Positions 1 through 9,513 of a stretch of DNA of 64,000 bases are shown in pieces. Made by a program: the position numbers and the translations under genes. Origin of the DNA: Beverwykella pulmonaria. Taxonomy: Eukaryota > Ascomycota > Dothideomycetes > Pleosporales > Melanommataceae. Numbering within the stretch: the stretch's first letter is position 1; each line of letters starts with the position of its first letter. The stretch is taken from positions 224,390-288,389 of the forward strand of contig BCHH01000002.1 of NCBI GenBank assembly GCA_001599595.1, in the 5' to 3' direction. Below the pieces are notes generated by a model that was not told where the DNA came from, ran no database searches, and saw nothing but the letters and a program-made list of their open reading frames with translations.

Positions 1-444
1 TCCACCTTGAGCGTTGAAGTCGGCACCCTTTTCAAGCAGCAGCTTTACCACCTGTTCGTAGCCTCCTTCTGAAGCCGCATAGAGTGCGTTATGGTCGTAT
101 CCACCCTGCGCGTTGACGTCGGCACCCTTGTCAAGCAGCAGTCTTACCACCTCTTGATGCCCCTTCTCTGCCGCCAACAATAGCGGTGTCTCATAGTGGT
201 GATTTATAGCTTGGACATTGGCCCCTTCTCCTAGTAGCCTTCGAACTGCCGCCTCTTGGCCATGTTGGGCAGCCCATAATAACGCTGAGCTTCTAGATTG
301 TTGTATGTTGTGACGGTAGAGATAGTTGTTTAGTAGACGGTAAAGGTGGCGGTTAGCTTGCGCAAATGCGTTGATGTCTCTCTCTAATTCTAGGTTCTCT
401 AATATGCATAGGAGCAACTCATTCGCTAAATTAAGCAGCGACAT
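1..444 (-). CDS. F-box/ankyrin-repeat protein, N-terminal part (cut by window edge)
   Basis: An open frame runs from an ATG at 442-444 down to base 1 without a stop, so only the first 148 residues are present. The N-terminus (MSLLNLANELLLCILENLE, followed by a DINAFAQANRHLYRLLN stretch) resembles the F-box-like start common in fungal F-box/ankyrin proteins. From about residue 60 there are three ankyrin-type units with the signatures ALLWAAQHGQEAAVRRLL, PLLLAAEKGHQEVVRLLLDKGADVNAQ and ALYAASEGGYEQVVKLLLEKGADFNAQ (partial quotes). Such proteins are usually ubiquitin-ligase adaptors or scaffolds; the partner is unknown. The rest of the repeat array lies outside the window. The family call is firm, the function is not. 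Confidence 0.85.
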   Translation of the reverse strand, partial: MSLLNLANELLLCILENLELERDINAFAQANRHLYRLLNNYLYRHNIQQSRSSALLWAAQHGQEAAVRRLLGEGANVQAINHHYETPLLLAAEKGHQEVVRLLLDKGADVNAQGGYDHNALYAASEGGYEQVVKLLLEKGADFNAQGG

Positions 445-1125
445 TGCTAGAGGAGCATTTAGTTGGTAGATGTTTACGATGTATATCCAAAAGGAACGAG
501 TTGAGGACGATGGCAGACGCTGCAAGGTGGCTGAGTATCGGCTGGTTTACATACCGGTGTTTCTTGTCGAGATGTGACGAAGTAGATAGAGAGGAAGGTG
601 ATTGTTGTATTGATTCTACGGAGGAGCTACTGAAGAAATATCTAGAGTCTTACCAGGCACGGCAGGAGTCTGCCAAGGTAGTCATAACAAACATGGAAGT
701 GAGTCATATACCCACCGGTCGGCATTTCTCCTTGGCAACATCGCTTACGGTAATTCCTCCTCCCCCTAATTACCGTTAATATCCCTGCCGAAACCACAGG
801 AGATCCCTACATGCAATACCTTTGCACACTCCTTTAACTCTAGCAAGGGGCGCCGCGATTCCCAGTTAGCAGACCCGCTCCTTCCCTTTTATATCGACCG
901 GTTCTGCGAGGACCGTCATATTGGATGGCGATGTGGATTAATAGAGGTTGGTTTGTGAAAGGTTTTAGAAAATGAGAGAGCGATGGGATAGGGGTTGAAG
1001 GAATTTGGAAATTTAGAAACAAACGGAGTCTTGCAAACGAAGGCACCAAGTTTTTCCGAATTCTTGTCGAATTCCAAGTCGAGGTGAGAACTGCAAGGTG
1101 TTTCTTCGCTTCTCAGCCACCCTCC
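445..1125. other. Intergenic, no supported gene
   Basis: Only short frames are present here. One plus-strand frame over 444-779 begins at a TTG and shows no recognisable domain. It overlaps the start of the ankyrin gene on the other strand, so I treat it as chance. Confidence 0.5.
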
Positions 1126-1561
1126 TCACCCTCTCCAAAACAACACCCCCTTCCTTCCCCACCCCTTCTTCCCCTTCTTCACCTTAGGCCTAAACCCCTC
1201 ATAAAATCCAAAAGCCCTCGCATCCAACTCCTCCCTATCCTTATCCCAATACCCAAACACGCCCTTCAAACACGCCCTTCACATTGGCAAACTTCTCATC
1301 AATCTTTCTTTTTAACGACTCTTCATTCTTCACTTCCCCAAGCACTAAGCTGTCTTCTAGGTAGAGCTTGAATTGCATCACATTGACGACGTCTAACTTT
1401 TCATGTTTCTTTTTGGGATCGGATGCGTTCTTGGTACAACTGATCGAAGTCGTCGCGCTCGGGGACCGTGTCGATAGACTGGCCTTTAGATATCTCGCAA
1501 ATGGCAGATACCGTTGCGCGGGGTAGAGTGGTTGCTGGAATGCACCCACCAAATCAGTCAC
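1126..1561 (-). pseudogene. Unknown conserved-looking protein gene broken by two frameshifts
   Basis: Read leftward, this stretch codes for plausible protein only if the frame changes twice. The upstream frame (about 1561-1415) reads ...ICEISKGQSIDTVPERDDF and on to DQLYQERIRSQK. At the A-run near 1404-1415 it must shift to continue as KHEKLDVVNVMQFKLYLEDS. A perfect 13-bp tandem duplication (1254-1266 and 1267-1279) then shifts the frame again. Skipping one copy restores GVFGYWDKDREELDARAFGF, followed by a basic tail ending at a TGA at 1126-1128. I do not recognise the family and see no clear start codon. A recently decayed gene is likelier than a real gene using introns, because neither break carries splice signals. 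Confidence 0.45.
1254..1279. repeat. 13-bp perfect tandem duplication
   Basis: CAAACACGCCCTT occurs twice in a row on the plus strand. Because 13 is not a multiple of three, the copy shifts the frame of the minus-strand gene it lies in. Confidence 0.9.
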
Positions 1562-1719
1562 GCTGCTATGACGTCATCACCACTCTCTACAAAGTCACCA
1601 ACAGCACAACCCCCCAGCGGTTGAACTTGGAGTGTATATATGCTAATCACGCAGTCACACGTGCTTAGGTGCACCCATAAAATGAACGCCCGCAAAACAA
1701 GATAGCCACCCCGCAAAAA

Positions 1720-2601
1720 TCACCGTTTCCCCTGCTTCGCCATAAACTCGCCCAGCTGCCTCGTAACAAACTTGGTCCCTTCACTCTTGATAACTGGTAC
1801 TGCATACTGCTTAAAAATCCCAAGGGCCTGTGCCTGCCAATCCTTCTCCCTCTTGCTCTTCGATCGCCTCGGCTCCAGCCCATCATACCTATCGTCTCTG
1901 CGTCTCGGTCGCTCATCCCCATACGGATCGCGGCGCTCGCGGTCTCTGCGCCTGTCTCGAGGGTCCCTCTCGTCGTAGTAAGGGTCGCGCCTGGGTCGGT
2001 CGTGCCGGTTGTCAGAGTAGTAGTCGTCGTCTCTCGCGCGGCGGCGTCTTTCGGCCGGACGGCGAGGAGGAGCGTACTCGTCGTCGTCGTCGGAATAGTA
2101 TTTTCGTGGGCGGGGACGGGGCGATGCGCGGGGTTCGGAGCGGGGTTCGGGGCGACGCTCATGACGTGGCTCAGGAACAGGATCAGGGCGCGGCTCTCTG
2201 TGGCGACGTGGGCGGGGCGGAGGACTCTCGTCGTCGGAGACAGGGCGGGGTTCACGCCTGCGACGCGGGCGTGGTGGTGGGCTTTCGTCGTCGGACTCGG
2301 GGTATGGTGTGGGGTCGCGGTAGGATCTTCTGCGACGGGGAACAGCGTCTGCTCGAAATTCGATATCAGTATGAGAAGGGTAGGATGGAGACGGAGAGGG
2401 GGCGGTTGTACCATTTGGTGCTAAATTATCCTCATAGCGTCGGCGGTGGTCGCGCGGAGGCGGTGGGTATCTAGGACGTGCTGCCTCGAGGTCGTCGTCG
2501 ACGTATGCCGGCTCGCCTTGAGACTCGTCAGTTCCCAGCGTCTCGATCGCGTCGCCGATCCAGCGCATAAACTTACGGCGTCTTTCGTGAGAGGAAGGCA
2601 T
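1720..2601 (-). CDS. Arg/Pro/Asp-rich low-complexity protein, hypothetical
   Basis: Single-exon frame of 293 residues starting at MPSSHERRRKF. The frame is open further upstream to 2712, but a TATA-like element at 2694-2700 lies inside that extension, so the internal ATG is preferred. After a short N-terminal segment (RRRKFMRWIGDAIETLG) the middle is a long mix of Arg, Pro, Asp, Ser and Tyr with repeated DDESPPPRPRR-type units. A more ordinary, probably helical C-terminus follows (ALGIFKQYAVPVIKSEGTKF to the end). This looks like an intrinsically disordered, RS/RD-rich protein, possibly nuclear or RNA-associated. No enzymatic domain is visible and I cannot name a family. Other frames over this region are shadows caused by the biased composition. 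Confidence 0.65.
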   Translation of the reverse strand: MPSSHERRRKFMRWIGDAIETLGTDESQGEPAYVDDDLEAARPRYPPPPRDHRRRYEDNLAPNGTTAPSPSPSYPSHTDIEFRADAVPRRRRSYRDPTPYPESDDESPPPRPRRRREPRPVSDDESPPPRPRRHREPRPDPVPEPRHERRPEPRSEPRASPRPRPRKYYSDDDDEYAPPRRPAERRRRARDDDYYSDNRHDRPRRDPYYDERDPRDRRRDRERRDPYGDERPRRRDDRYDGLEPRRSKSKREKDWQAQALGIFKQYAVPVIKSEGTKFVTRQLGEFMAKQGKR

Positions 2602-2693
2602 CGTTTCGCTAGCTTCACTCCTCTTCGTTGATCGTGGTTGATTGCAGGTAGGTGGTATGAATCTCAGCTGACGAATGCTACCCACGTCCCCTC

Positions 2694-2700
2694 TATATAA
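2694..2700 (-). promoter_or_regulatory. TATA-like element of the Arg-rich gene
   Basis: TATATAA on the plus strand (TTATATA on the coding strand), about 93 bp before the chosen ATG at 2601. Position and sequence fit a fungal TATA box. Confidence 0.4.
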
Positions 2701-2712
2701 GTGCCTAAGCAT

Positions 2713-3547
2713 CCCCCACCTCGACCCTGTATTTTAGGCTCTCAGCAGCCAAGTGACCCGCCAGCGCTGAACATGCGACATGTGTCGTCATGCGTCCAGT
2801 CGGCAGTCATCTACGCGAAAATATTTGCGCGCGAAAAAGGTATCAGGAGCGTGGCCCAGGCCGACTGGGCTGTGTATCGAATACATGCCATCATGGTGCA
2901 TAGGGGACCGCATAGGAGGGGTCCGAGCGGGAGATCTCCAGTGCAAACTTATTCCCCGCACACAGGCGGTGACGGCGAAGGTATTTCGAGGGTTATCCCG
3001 GAGCATTATGCCAGATCAATGACTTGTTTTTTCTCAATAGGGTTGCCTTTCACCGCCAAAACAAAGTCAAAAGTCGGCGCATTATTTTGGTAGCCGTCAC
3101 GAGATCTGACACATCGCCTGATCGGAATCAGAAGACGTCCGGCCCGCAGCTGACGCCCTGCGCCACGCATGGTAGGACTTAGAATAAAAAAGAAGGACAT
3201 GCAAGCTGAGAGCTAACAGTTCATAGGGTTGTACCGGTAGATGGCGTCCCTTGTTTCCTAAGGCAGGGTTGCCCTAGGCGGGTCTCAGGTACCGCAGCCA
3301 CCGCTAGGCACTGCTGGTAAATTCACAATTTGCCAACAGACGCGAGATCTGGACGGTCTGAAAACTGAACGGTTATTCGAAATAAAATAGCTACACCCAT
3401 GAGAGTATCACGTGATGTGTTAGATCAATGGCTCAGGTTGCGTAGGAGCGTAGCATTAACATTACTGACTAAATATGTCCTCGCCATCACATGACACAAC
3501 CGAGCCCAGCTGCTCGATGGAACCGCGATGTATCCAAAGAACCCCCC
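2713..3547. other. Intergenic, no supported gene
   Basis: Several overlapping short frames exist on both strands, none with a recognisable domain, signal peptide or splice structure. This is the gap between the promoter of the Arg-rich gene and the 3' end of the permease gene. Confidence 0.5.
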
Positions 3548-5475
3548 TCAAAACTTCTTCACAGGCTCTCCAACCGTCTCAATGTCCTCGCTCTCTGACC
3601 TATGCACAGCTATCAGCACCTCAGTCCTCCCCACACTCTCAAACGGCATCGCCCTCGCCTCGTCCACAAAAGGCGGCGGGCTGATCTTACAAAACCCATA
3701 GTACGTGACGCCTCCAACTACAAACGCGAGAAGGTACCCGATAGCATAGATCTGGCCAGCCGGGTTGAGAAGACTGGCCATTTTGTTGCCGCTGATGGCG
3801 CCAACGAAGCCTGGGAAGGGAATCGCGATGCCGCAGATGTAGGCCGCGTACGCGCGCAAGTGGAAGCCGTGCCAGAACCAGTAACGCCCGGTTGGGGCGT
3901 CATCGTAGAGGTCTTCGACCCAGTAGTTGCCTATAGGTGTGAGCGATTGCGACAGCTGAGATCCGAGGCAACCACGGACGTACCTTTACGAACAAAGTAA
4001 TAGTCGGAGACTAGGATACCAAGCATGCAGGCAACGAAGATACCCATGCCAGTAATAGCCGTCAAGAAGTTTGCACCGGACGTGAGCACCTTCCAAGGGA
4101 CAACGACCCAGGCGCCGATGGTGGCACAAAGAATCTGACTGCGAGCGATGTTGAGGTATTTAGGTGCGAAGCCAGAAGCATCGACTCCAAAGGGGAGCAG
4201 ATTAGCGACGTAGTTGGTGCCAACGCACCCAATAGCGAAGACGGCGGCGCATAGGAAGACCGCGAAACGGGTCGCTGATGATGGGTTCTCGGCGAGGATG
4301 GCGTACATGATCTAGCACGCGTTAGTATCTTGGTTGGAAGTTACCGTTGCCTCAACTTGCCTCTCCCGGATTCCAAAATGGCTCTCCGTAGATCTTCTGT
4401 GTGCAGGCGGCTGCAATGATGCCAAAACAGACGACAACGCTGGCGCTCCATGGTGCAACAGCCAGTTGACCGACAAGCTGATCCTTAGGCTTGCGTGCAT
4501 ACCGCGAGATATCGGCTGTGGTTGTTAGATAAGCGAAAGTAGGAAGAGCCAAGTAAACTTACAGTCCGATGCAATTAAGGGTCCAAATTCTCCGTTGATC
4601 GCTGCATTCACTGCAGCCACAAAAGACCAACCCAGGAGCGTCTTGCTCTTTGGGGCATTACTGAGCGCGAGCGTCCCCGGACCGCCAGAACGAACTAAGG
4701 CCCATATGAAAAGACCAATCATTGCAAAAGGCATGGTGACGGCCTTGAACTTGATCAGTGGCTTCATTTGGTGAGGCCTGAAGAAGGCACAGGTTAAGCT
4801 GGCAAGGTACGAAAGCAGATACGCCGTCATGAAACGAGTGGTGATGTCCGCCGAAAGTGGTAATTTGTTAGGAATATTGATCCATGTGTCACTATAATGG
4901 CATCAGATATCATGTCTAAGCATCGGAGATGGGTGGAACTAACCCAAACATTGCTATAAGGACGTCAAAAATTTACATCTAAGCACAAGAGCAGGATCAA
5001 ACTAACCACAGAATGCAACATCGATGAACAGAGCTCCGAACCATGTCTGGATACCAGTCCACACCAATGCCAGAACGGATCTGCAGGCGAGTGGAAACAG
5101 AGACCCCCACATTCCGAATGTTGCTCGCATCCAGATTGGGAAACCAATGTGGTAAACGGCACCTCCACGTCCATTCCAAACAGTCAGAAGGGCCGCAATG
5201 AAGTGACCCACAATGCAGGCCAGGAGAGCATGCCACCACAACAAACCACCAGCCACCATAGAGGATCCGACACTCCAGGTATTGGGAGCCCAAGACTCGG
5301 AGATCCAGTATCCTGCAAACGTCCACGCAGACCAATTGCGGCGCTCAGGAGCAACTGGATCCATGTCTTGATTCGACCATACTCGGTTCGAACTTGGGTT
5401 CTTCAGACCCTCGTCGGTAGGTTTTATCCTGAGCGCGTCGCCGATGGACCTTCCAACTCTTCGAACAATGTTCAT
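3548..5475 (-). CDS. NCS1-family nucleobase/allantoin-type permease (Fur-like)
   Basis: Six exons (5007-5475, 4944-4953, 4563-4891, 4361-4515, 3984-4311, 3548-3930) join in phase to 557 residues, normal for nucleobase:cation symporter-1 proteins. Family hallmarks are the N-terminal NQDMDPVAPERRNW segment, WISESWAPNTWSVGSS in TM1, GRGGAVYHIGFPIWMRATFG, SDISRYARKPKDQ, and VSDYYFVRKG before the last exon. About 12 hydrophobic segments are expected. Uptake of uracil, uridine, allantoin or a related ring at the plasma membrane is the family role; the exact substrate cannot be read. I chose the ATG at 5475 because the protein then begins like other Fur proteins; an upstream in-frame ATG lies at 5544. 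Oddities: exon 2 is only 10 nt, and the intron after 4361 begins GC instead of GT. Confidence 0.9.
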
Positions 5476-6792
5476 AGTTGCGGTTCCTGGGCCCAACGTT
5501 GTATATTGAATTAGGTAAACTTGCAGACGATGTACAGTGAACACCTCTGAGAGTTGAAAGGGTAGAGGTAGCCATTATACTTTATGGTCAAGTCTTATCG
5601 TGCACGTAACTTGGGATGTCTAGAATCGGGATGTTTGCTTCCGCCTCCACGTTGTCGGGGCGCCTGCGGTTAGCTGCTGCCGCGTATGCGGGGATGGTGG
5701 GAACGAGAATGCTAATAAGCTTTACCTACCCCAAGTATATCGTACCCCGGTCACATATAGCCTTGATTCATACAAGCGTCGCTCGCCTCCCTCAAACCTA
5801 GAGATAAGGAGAGGAAATATCTCCAAATGCATTGAATGCAGGATTATTTCATGAAGAATATGTATAGTTGATGAACCTCCGGTCCAACCAGCATGAATAT
5901 ATATTCTCGATATAGGTTGGAGATTTGGCCACAGTGTATGGTCTTAACCGGGGGTTGGTAGCATTAATCCTTCGGTGGAGACTACTGCCCAAGTTGTCAA
6001 CTTCGCCACTGGTTGGCCAGCTCTCTCCAAAATCTTACTTGCTTAAATATTGAAATAAACTCCAAAGCCAATCGATACGACGCTCCTGACAAGGAAATGG
6101 GCATGCGCTATGAAGAGATCGTGCTGTGTCGTGGTCAAGATGGTCGTATCGTCAACCCGACCAGTAACGTTCAGCGACGAGAGACTTCTCGGAGATAGCG
6201 CAAGCCTTGATGATAGAGTTCATGTGAAACCTCGGGATGTGGTGAGGAAAGGAGTGGTGGTGTCGAGTTGAGGAAACAAGGTTTGGATCGACTGGCGTAG
6301 TGTTCTAATTGGGTAACCCGCCCACAACTCCCACGAGTCGCGTCCGCCCCCTCACCTATATCCCCAAACTACCAGCTTGATATACCTGCCATTGTCTTGC
6401 AGTGATCCTTTGTTCCTTGCTGGACGATTTTGAGATACTTGGAAAGCTGCAGCGGTGCATCTAGGATGGCTAGGATGGGCAAATCTCTTAAGAAAAATGC
6501 TGTTTATGAGGCTGTAGCCATCGCAGTGCAACCCAGATGCTGAATACGAAAATATGGATATGATTCCATACACCTAATTTCCTACAATCCCGCGCATCTG
6601 TCTTCGACTCTTCGATTCCCACTCTCTGGCTAGGATCCCTGATTCTTGGTCATACACTGCTTCATCGTTTTCAATAGTCAGTTACTAGTAGCTATTGTAT
6701 ACATTTGAAGCCGTAACTAAACGTCTCGCCCAACCGACCAACTAATGGGGGGACGGGGGGGCACCGTAACTAAGGGCTGCCGTAACGGCTTA
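5476..6792. other. Permease upstream region and gene-poor spacer
   Basis: Holds the promoter side of the permease gene. No frame here carries a recognisable domain. From about 6677 onward it enters the GTAACT/AGTTAC-rich stretch described separately. Confidence 0.5.
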
Positions 6793-7185
6793 CTACACAA
6801 TAGCTCTGTAACTGAAGGGTGTAGTTACTAGAGTAACTGGAGTCATAAACCCTAAATTATCGTCCATATCTTCAAATAACCCTCTAGCAGAGATGTGAGT
6901 TGTAAGCTCATTTAGGTCCCGCGACGTGAGCAGGGGCTTGTTGGCGAAGTGTATATTGCCCCAGTCCACTGGGAACTCAACGCCTTTGTTCTGGCCCACT
7001 TTGCGGGGGAAGGCCTTCAAGAGCGACTCGGCTGGAGCCTTGGGCGTTGAGGGCGTCGGGCCCGACGAAACAATGGAGGAGGACATAGAGGGCGTCGGCG
7101 AGATCGCCCTTACCTTCTCAAGACGGCGGGACGACGGCGTCGGGTGACGAGTCGTACGATTCTGGGACGTCAAGAAGGACCTCAT
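6793..7185 (-). CDS. Small hypothetical protein within a repeat-rich stretch
   Basis: A 130-residue frame with an ATG start. It has a Ser/Thr/Pro-rich N-terminal half (ISPTPSMSSSIVSSGPTPST) and a more ordinary C-terminal half (VEFPVDWGNIHFANKPLLTS). No domain, signal peptide or transmembrane segment is visible. It lies inside the GTAACT-rich stretch, so it may belong to a non-autonomous mobile element or be a chance frame. Confidence 0.3.
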   Translation of the reverse strand: MRSFLTSQNRTTRHPTPSSRRLEKVRAISPTPSMSSSIVSSGPTPSTPKAPAESLLKAFPRKVGQNKGVEFPVDWGNIHFANKPLLTSRDLNELTTHISARGLFEDMDDNLGFMTPVTLVTTPFSYRAIV

Positions 7186-7412
7186 ATTGAAGGGTGTTGG
7201 GCTATGGCCAGGAGAGAGAATTGAGTTTATTGTGAAGATTTGATGAATCCGGTATCAAATCTCCACAGCTTATCACCGGTGCCCTTGGCAGGTCTCATCT
7301 CCAGCCTCAACACCAATAAAAGGTCTGTATAGGCGAGTTACTGCAGTAAATACAGCCTCATTCATCAGTCAGTTACGGAAGGGGTTCCCCTTACTGACCG
7401 ACTGCCCAGGAA

Positions 7413-7445
7413 TCCGACTGTTAGTAACAGTAACTAACAGTCGGA
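7413..7445. repeat. 13-bp perfect inverted repeat (hairpin)
   Basis: Arms TCCGACTGTTAGT and ACTAACAGTCGGA flank a 7-nt loop (AACAGTA). The hairpin lies between the 6793-7185 frame and the P450 gene's 3' end. Confidence 0.85.
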
Positions 7446-7810
7446 CCGACTATTGGGAACGATGCACTGCTTGGACAGGTTAGAGTACTTCTACTACCGC
7501 AGCCTAGCATTATCGGCTTCGGCGAGAGGATATTTAGGCCGGTAGAATTACATTCCATCATAGGAGCATGCTTACGATATCCAAACTCGTTCTAAACGAA
7601 GACTTTATCTCGCCAATCACTGATCACGTGTAGAATCTCGTCAATCTTGGAATCGTCAAACAAGTGCAAGATGTACACATGGCTCAGATGTCTAACTGCT
7701 CATTAAATACGGCTACAACCGCCATTCCACACTCCTCGATGCAACTTTTGATCACCACACTCGGGTGATGACATCTTCCATACAAGTTACCTGTCACCAC
7801 TCAACCCACC

Positions 7811-9513
7811 TCACCGCAGCGTAATCTCACACCGATGGGCCTTCGGCGCAATCAGAAAGAAATTCTCAACCTCCATACTCTCGGGGGTCGTGCTCTCCGC
7901 CAACCTCATGCCCTTACATACTCTAAAGAAGAAGGCCACTGCGTACCGCAGCTCCATGCGCGCGAGATGGATGCCGAGGCAGGACCTCGAACCGGCGCCG
8001 AAGGGATGGAAGGCGGTTTTGGCGTCGGGGAGAAGGGCTTCAGCAGTTTTAGACGAGGTGGTCGGGATCCAGCGGTTGGGGTTGAAGCTGGGAAGAGTTA
8101 GTGAGGTGAACAGATTGAGGAAGAATCGATGAGGGTCAAGAGGAAGAAGAAAGGTATGAGGGCCAACTTACGTCAACGGATCGTTCCAAATCTTGGAGTC
8201 ACGATGGAATGTGTAGGCCTGAGTGCTAACAGTCGTTCCCTGTGGAATATAATGACCTCCGAGTGTACTTCCACCTTGGGGCACCACGCGTGGGAGGCTG
8301 CTCGGCGCGGCACTATACAACCTCAGTGTCTCCTCAATAACCGCATTGAGAAGCGGCAAGTTGATGAGATCGTTCTCGGTGAATCCCTCAGGTAGAACAG
8401 CAACCTCCTCTTCAAGCGCCGTCTGCAATTCTGGCATTTGTAGCACCGCCCACGTCAAGTATGTCAGTGTCACCCCCGTTGTATCCGTACCGGCGATGAT
8501 AAAGTTCATGGCTTCGACGCGGACGTCCATATCATCAATATGGCCTTCGCCTTCTTTCTCGCAGTCGTCAATGACTTTAGCAAAGATATTTGCTTCACCG
8601 CTGCGAGACCGTGCTATTTCGACAGCGCGGTCTGCACCTTTCAAGATGTAGTCGTTAGCGTTGAACATCTCCTGCACTGTGGCGATGGGGACGAAGCGCA
8701 GGACGCGCAGTAGCGGCATCTCGACCATGATACCGGCGCCCATGGTGAGCTTCTGGAGGACGCGGATCAATTGTGTTGCCTACACCCATCACCTATCAGT
8801 ACTGCTCCCACATCATCTTACTTATCAGAAATGAAGAATGAAGGAACGAAGACTCACATGCCCAGATTCTAGCATCTTAAACGACTCTCCAAATGACAAG
8901 TGCGCACTGATATCGCTAGCCAGCAACATCCACCATTTATACACATCAGCGGTTCCCCTCCTCGTATCGTCCCTAATCTTCTCCACGCACAGCAACGCCT
9001 TTTGCCGTACCACAGGCTCCCAGTTTTCCACCAAATACGACCTGCTGAAAGGCCGTGACAGCAGCTTCCTCCGCAACCCGTGCTCGCGCGGATCGATCAT
9101 AGTGAATACCCCCACCTTCGGGAAGTTGGCTAGTCGTTGGTACCAGTCGGATTTCAAGTATTTGGTGCCAATCTTGTGGATTTCTTTAAAGGCCGATAAG
9201 TCTGAGACACCCACTTCATGAGGCGAGAGACGGACAATGGGTCCGTATTTCTTGTGTAAAGAGTCGATGTAGAAAATTCGTTGGCCGGTGATGACGGCAC
9301 GTTTGAGGCGCAGGTGCGTGAAGCGCGTGTACCATGGCCCTGGGAGATGGCGGGTAGGACACGTGATCGCGGTGTATATGAACTAGATGATGAGCTTTGG
9401 GTGGTGAGCGAGGGGGGAAGACGGACTTTACTAATGGTGAGGCCCACAATGAAGAGGACAAAGAGGAGGGGCTTGCTTGTTCCTCTGGACTGGGCCTCCA
9501 AAGACAACGCCAT
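7811..9513 (-). CDS. Cytochrome P450 monooxygenase
   Basis: Four exons (9427-9513, 8858-9382, 8172-8779, 7811-8087) give 498 residues, a normal P450 length. Exon 1 encodes a hydrophobic N-terminal anchor (PLLFVLFIVGLTI), implying ER membrane attachment. Exon 2 starts with FIYTAITCPTRHLPGPWYTR (proline-rich hinge) and KKYGPIVRLSPHEV. Exon 3 has the I-helix oxygen-activation motif AGTDTT and the K-helix EETLRLY (ExxR). Exon 4 has the heme loop FHPFGAGSRSCLG with the axial Cys. All catalytic signatures are intact. The sequence is of the fungal secondary-metabolism type, but no backbone synthase lies nearby, so the substrate is unknown. The donor of intron 1 (AAA|GTCCGT) is weak and the exon 1 end is the least certain border. 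Confidence 0.9.

Larger units (their letters stand above)
6670..7460. repeat. GTAACT/AGTTAC-rich repeat region with small ORF
   Basis: The hexamer GTAACT or its complement, or a near match, recurs around 6679, 6713, 6766, 6808, 6822-6840, 7338, 7370 and 7426-7440. It includes the small palindrome AGTTACT-AG-AGTAACT near 6823 and the hairpin at 7413-7445. The density is much higher than in the flanks. It could be a small mobile-element remnant surrounding the 130-residue frame, but I could not define matching ends. Confidence 0.35.

Noticed and set aside
444..779. Plus-strand frame of 111 residues at the left end
   Set aside because: It begins with TTG, overlaps the ankyrin gene start and has no recognisable feature.
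1665..2474. Several long frames on both strands over the Arg-rich gene
   Set aside because: They arise from the biased GC-rich composition; only the frame starting MPSSHERRRKF has ordinary N- and C-terminal protein segments.
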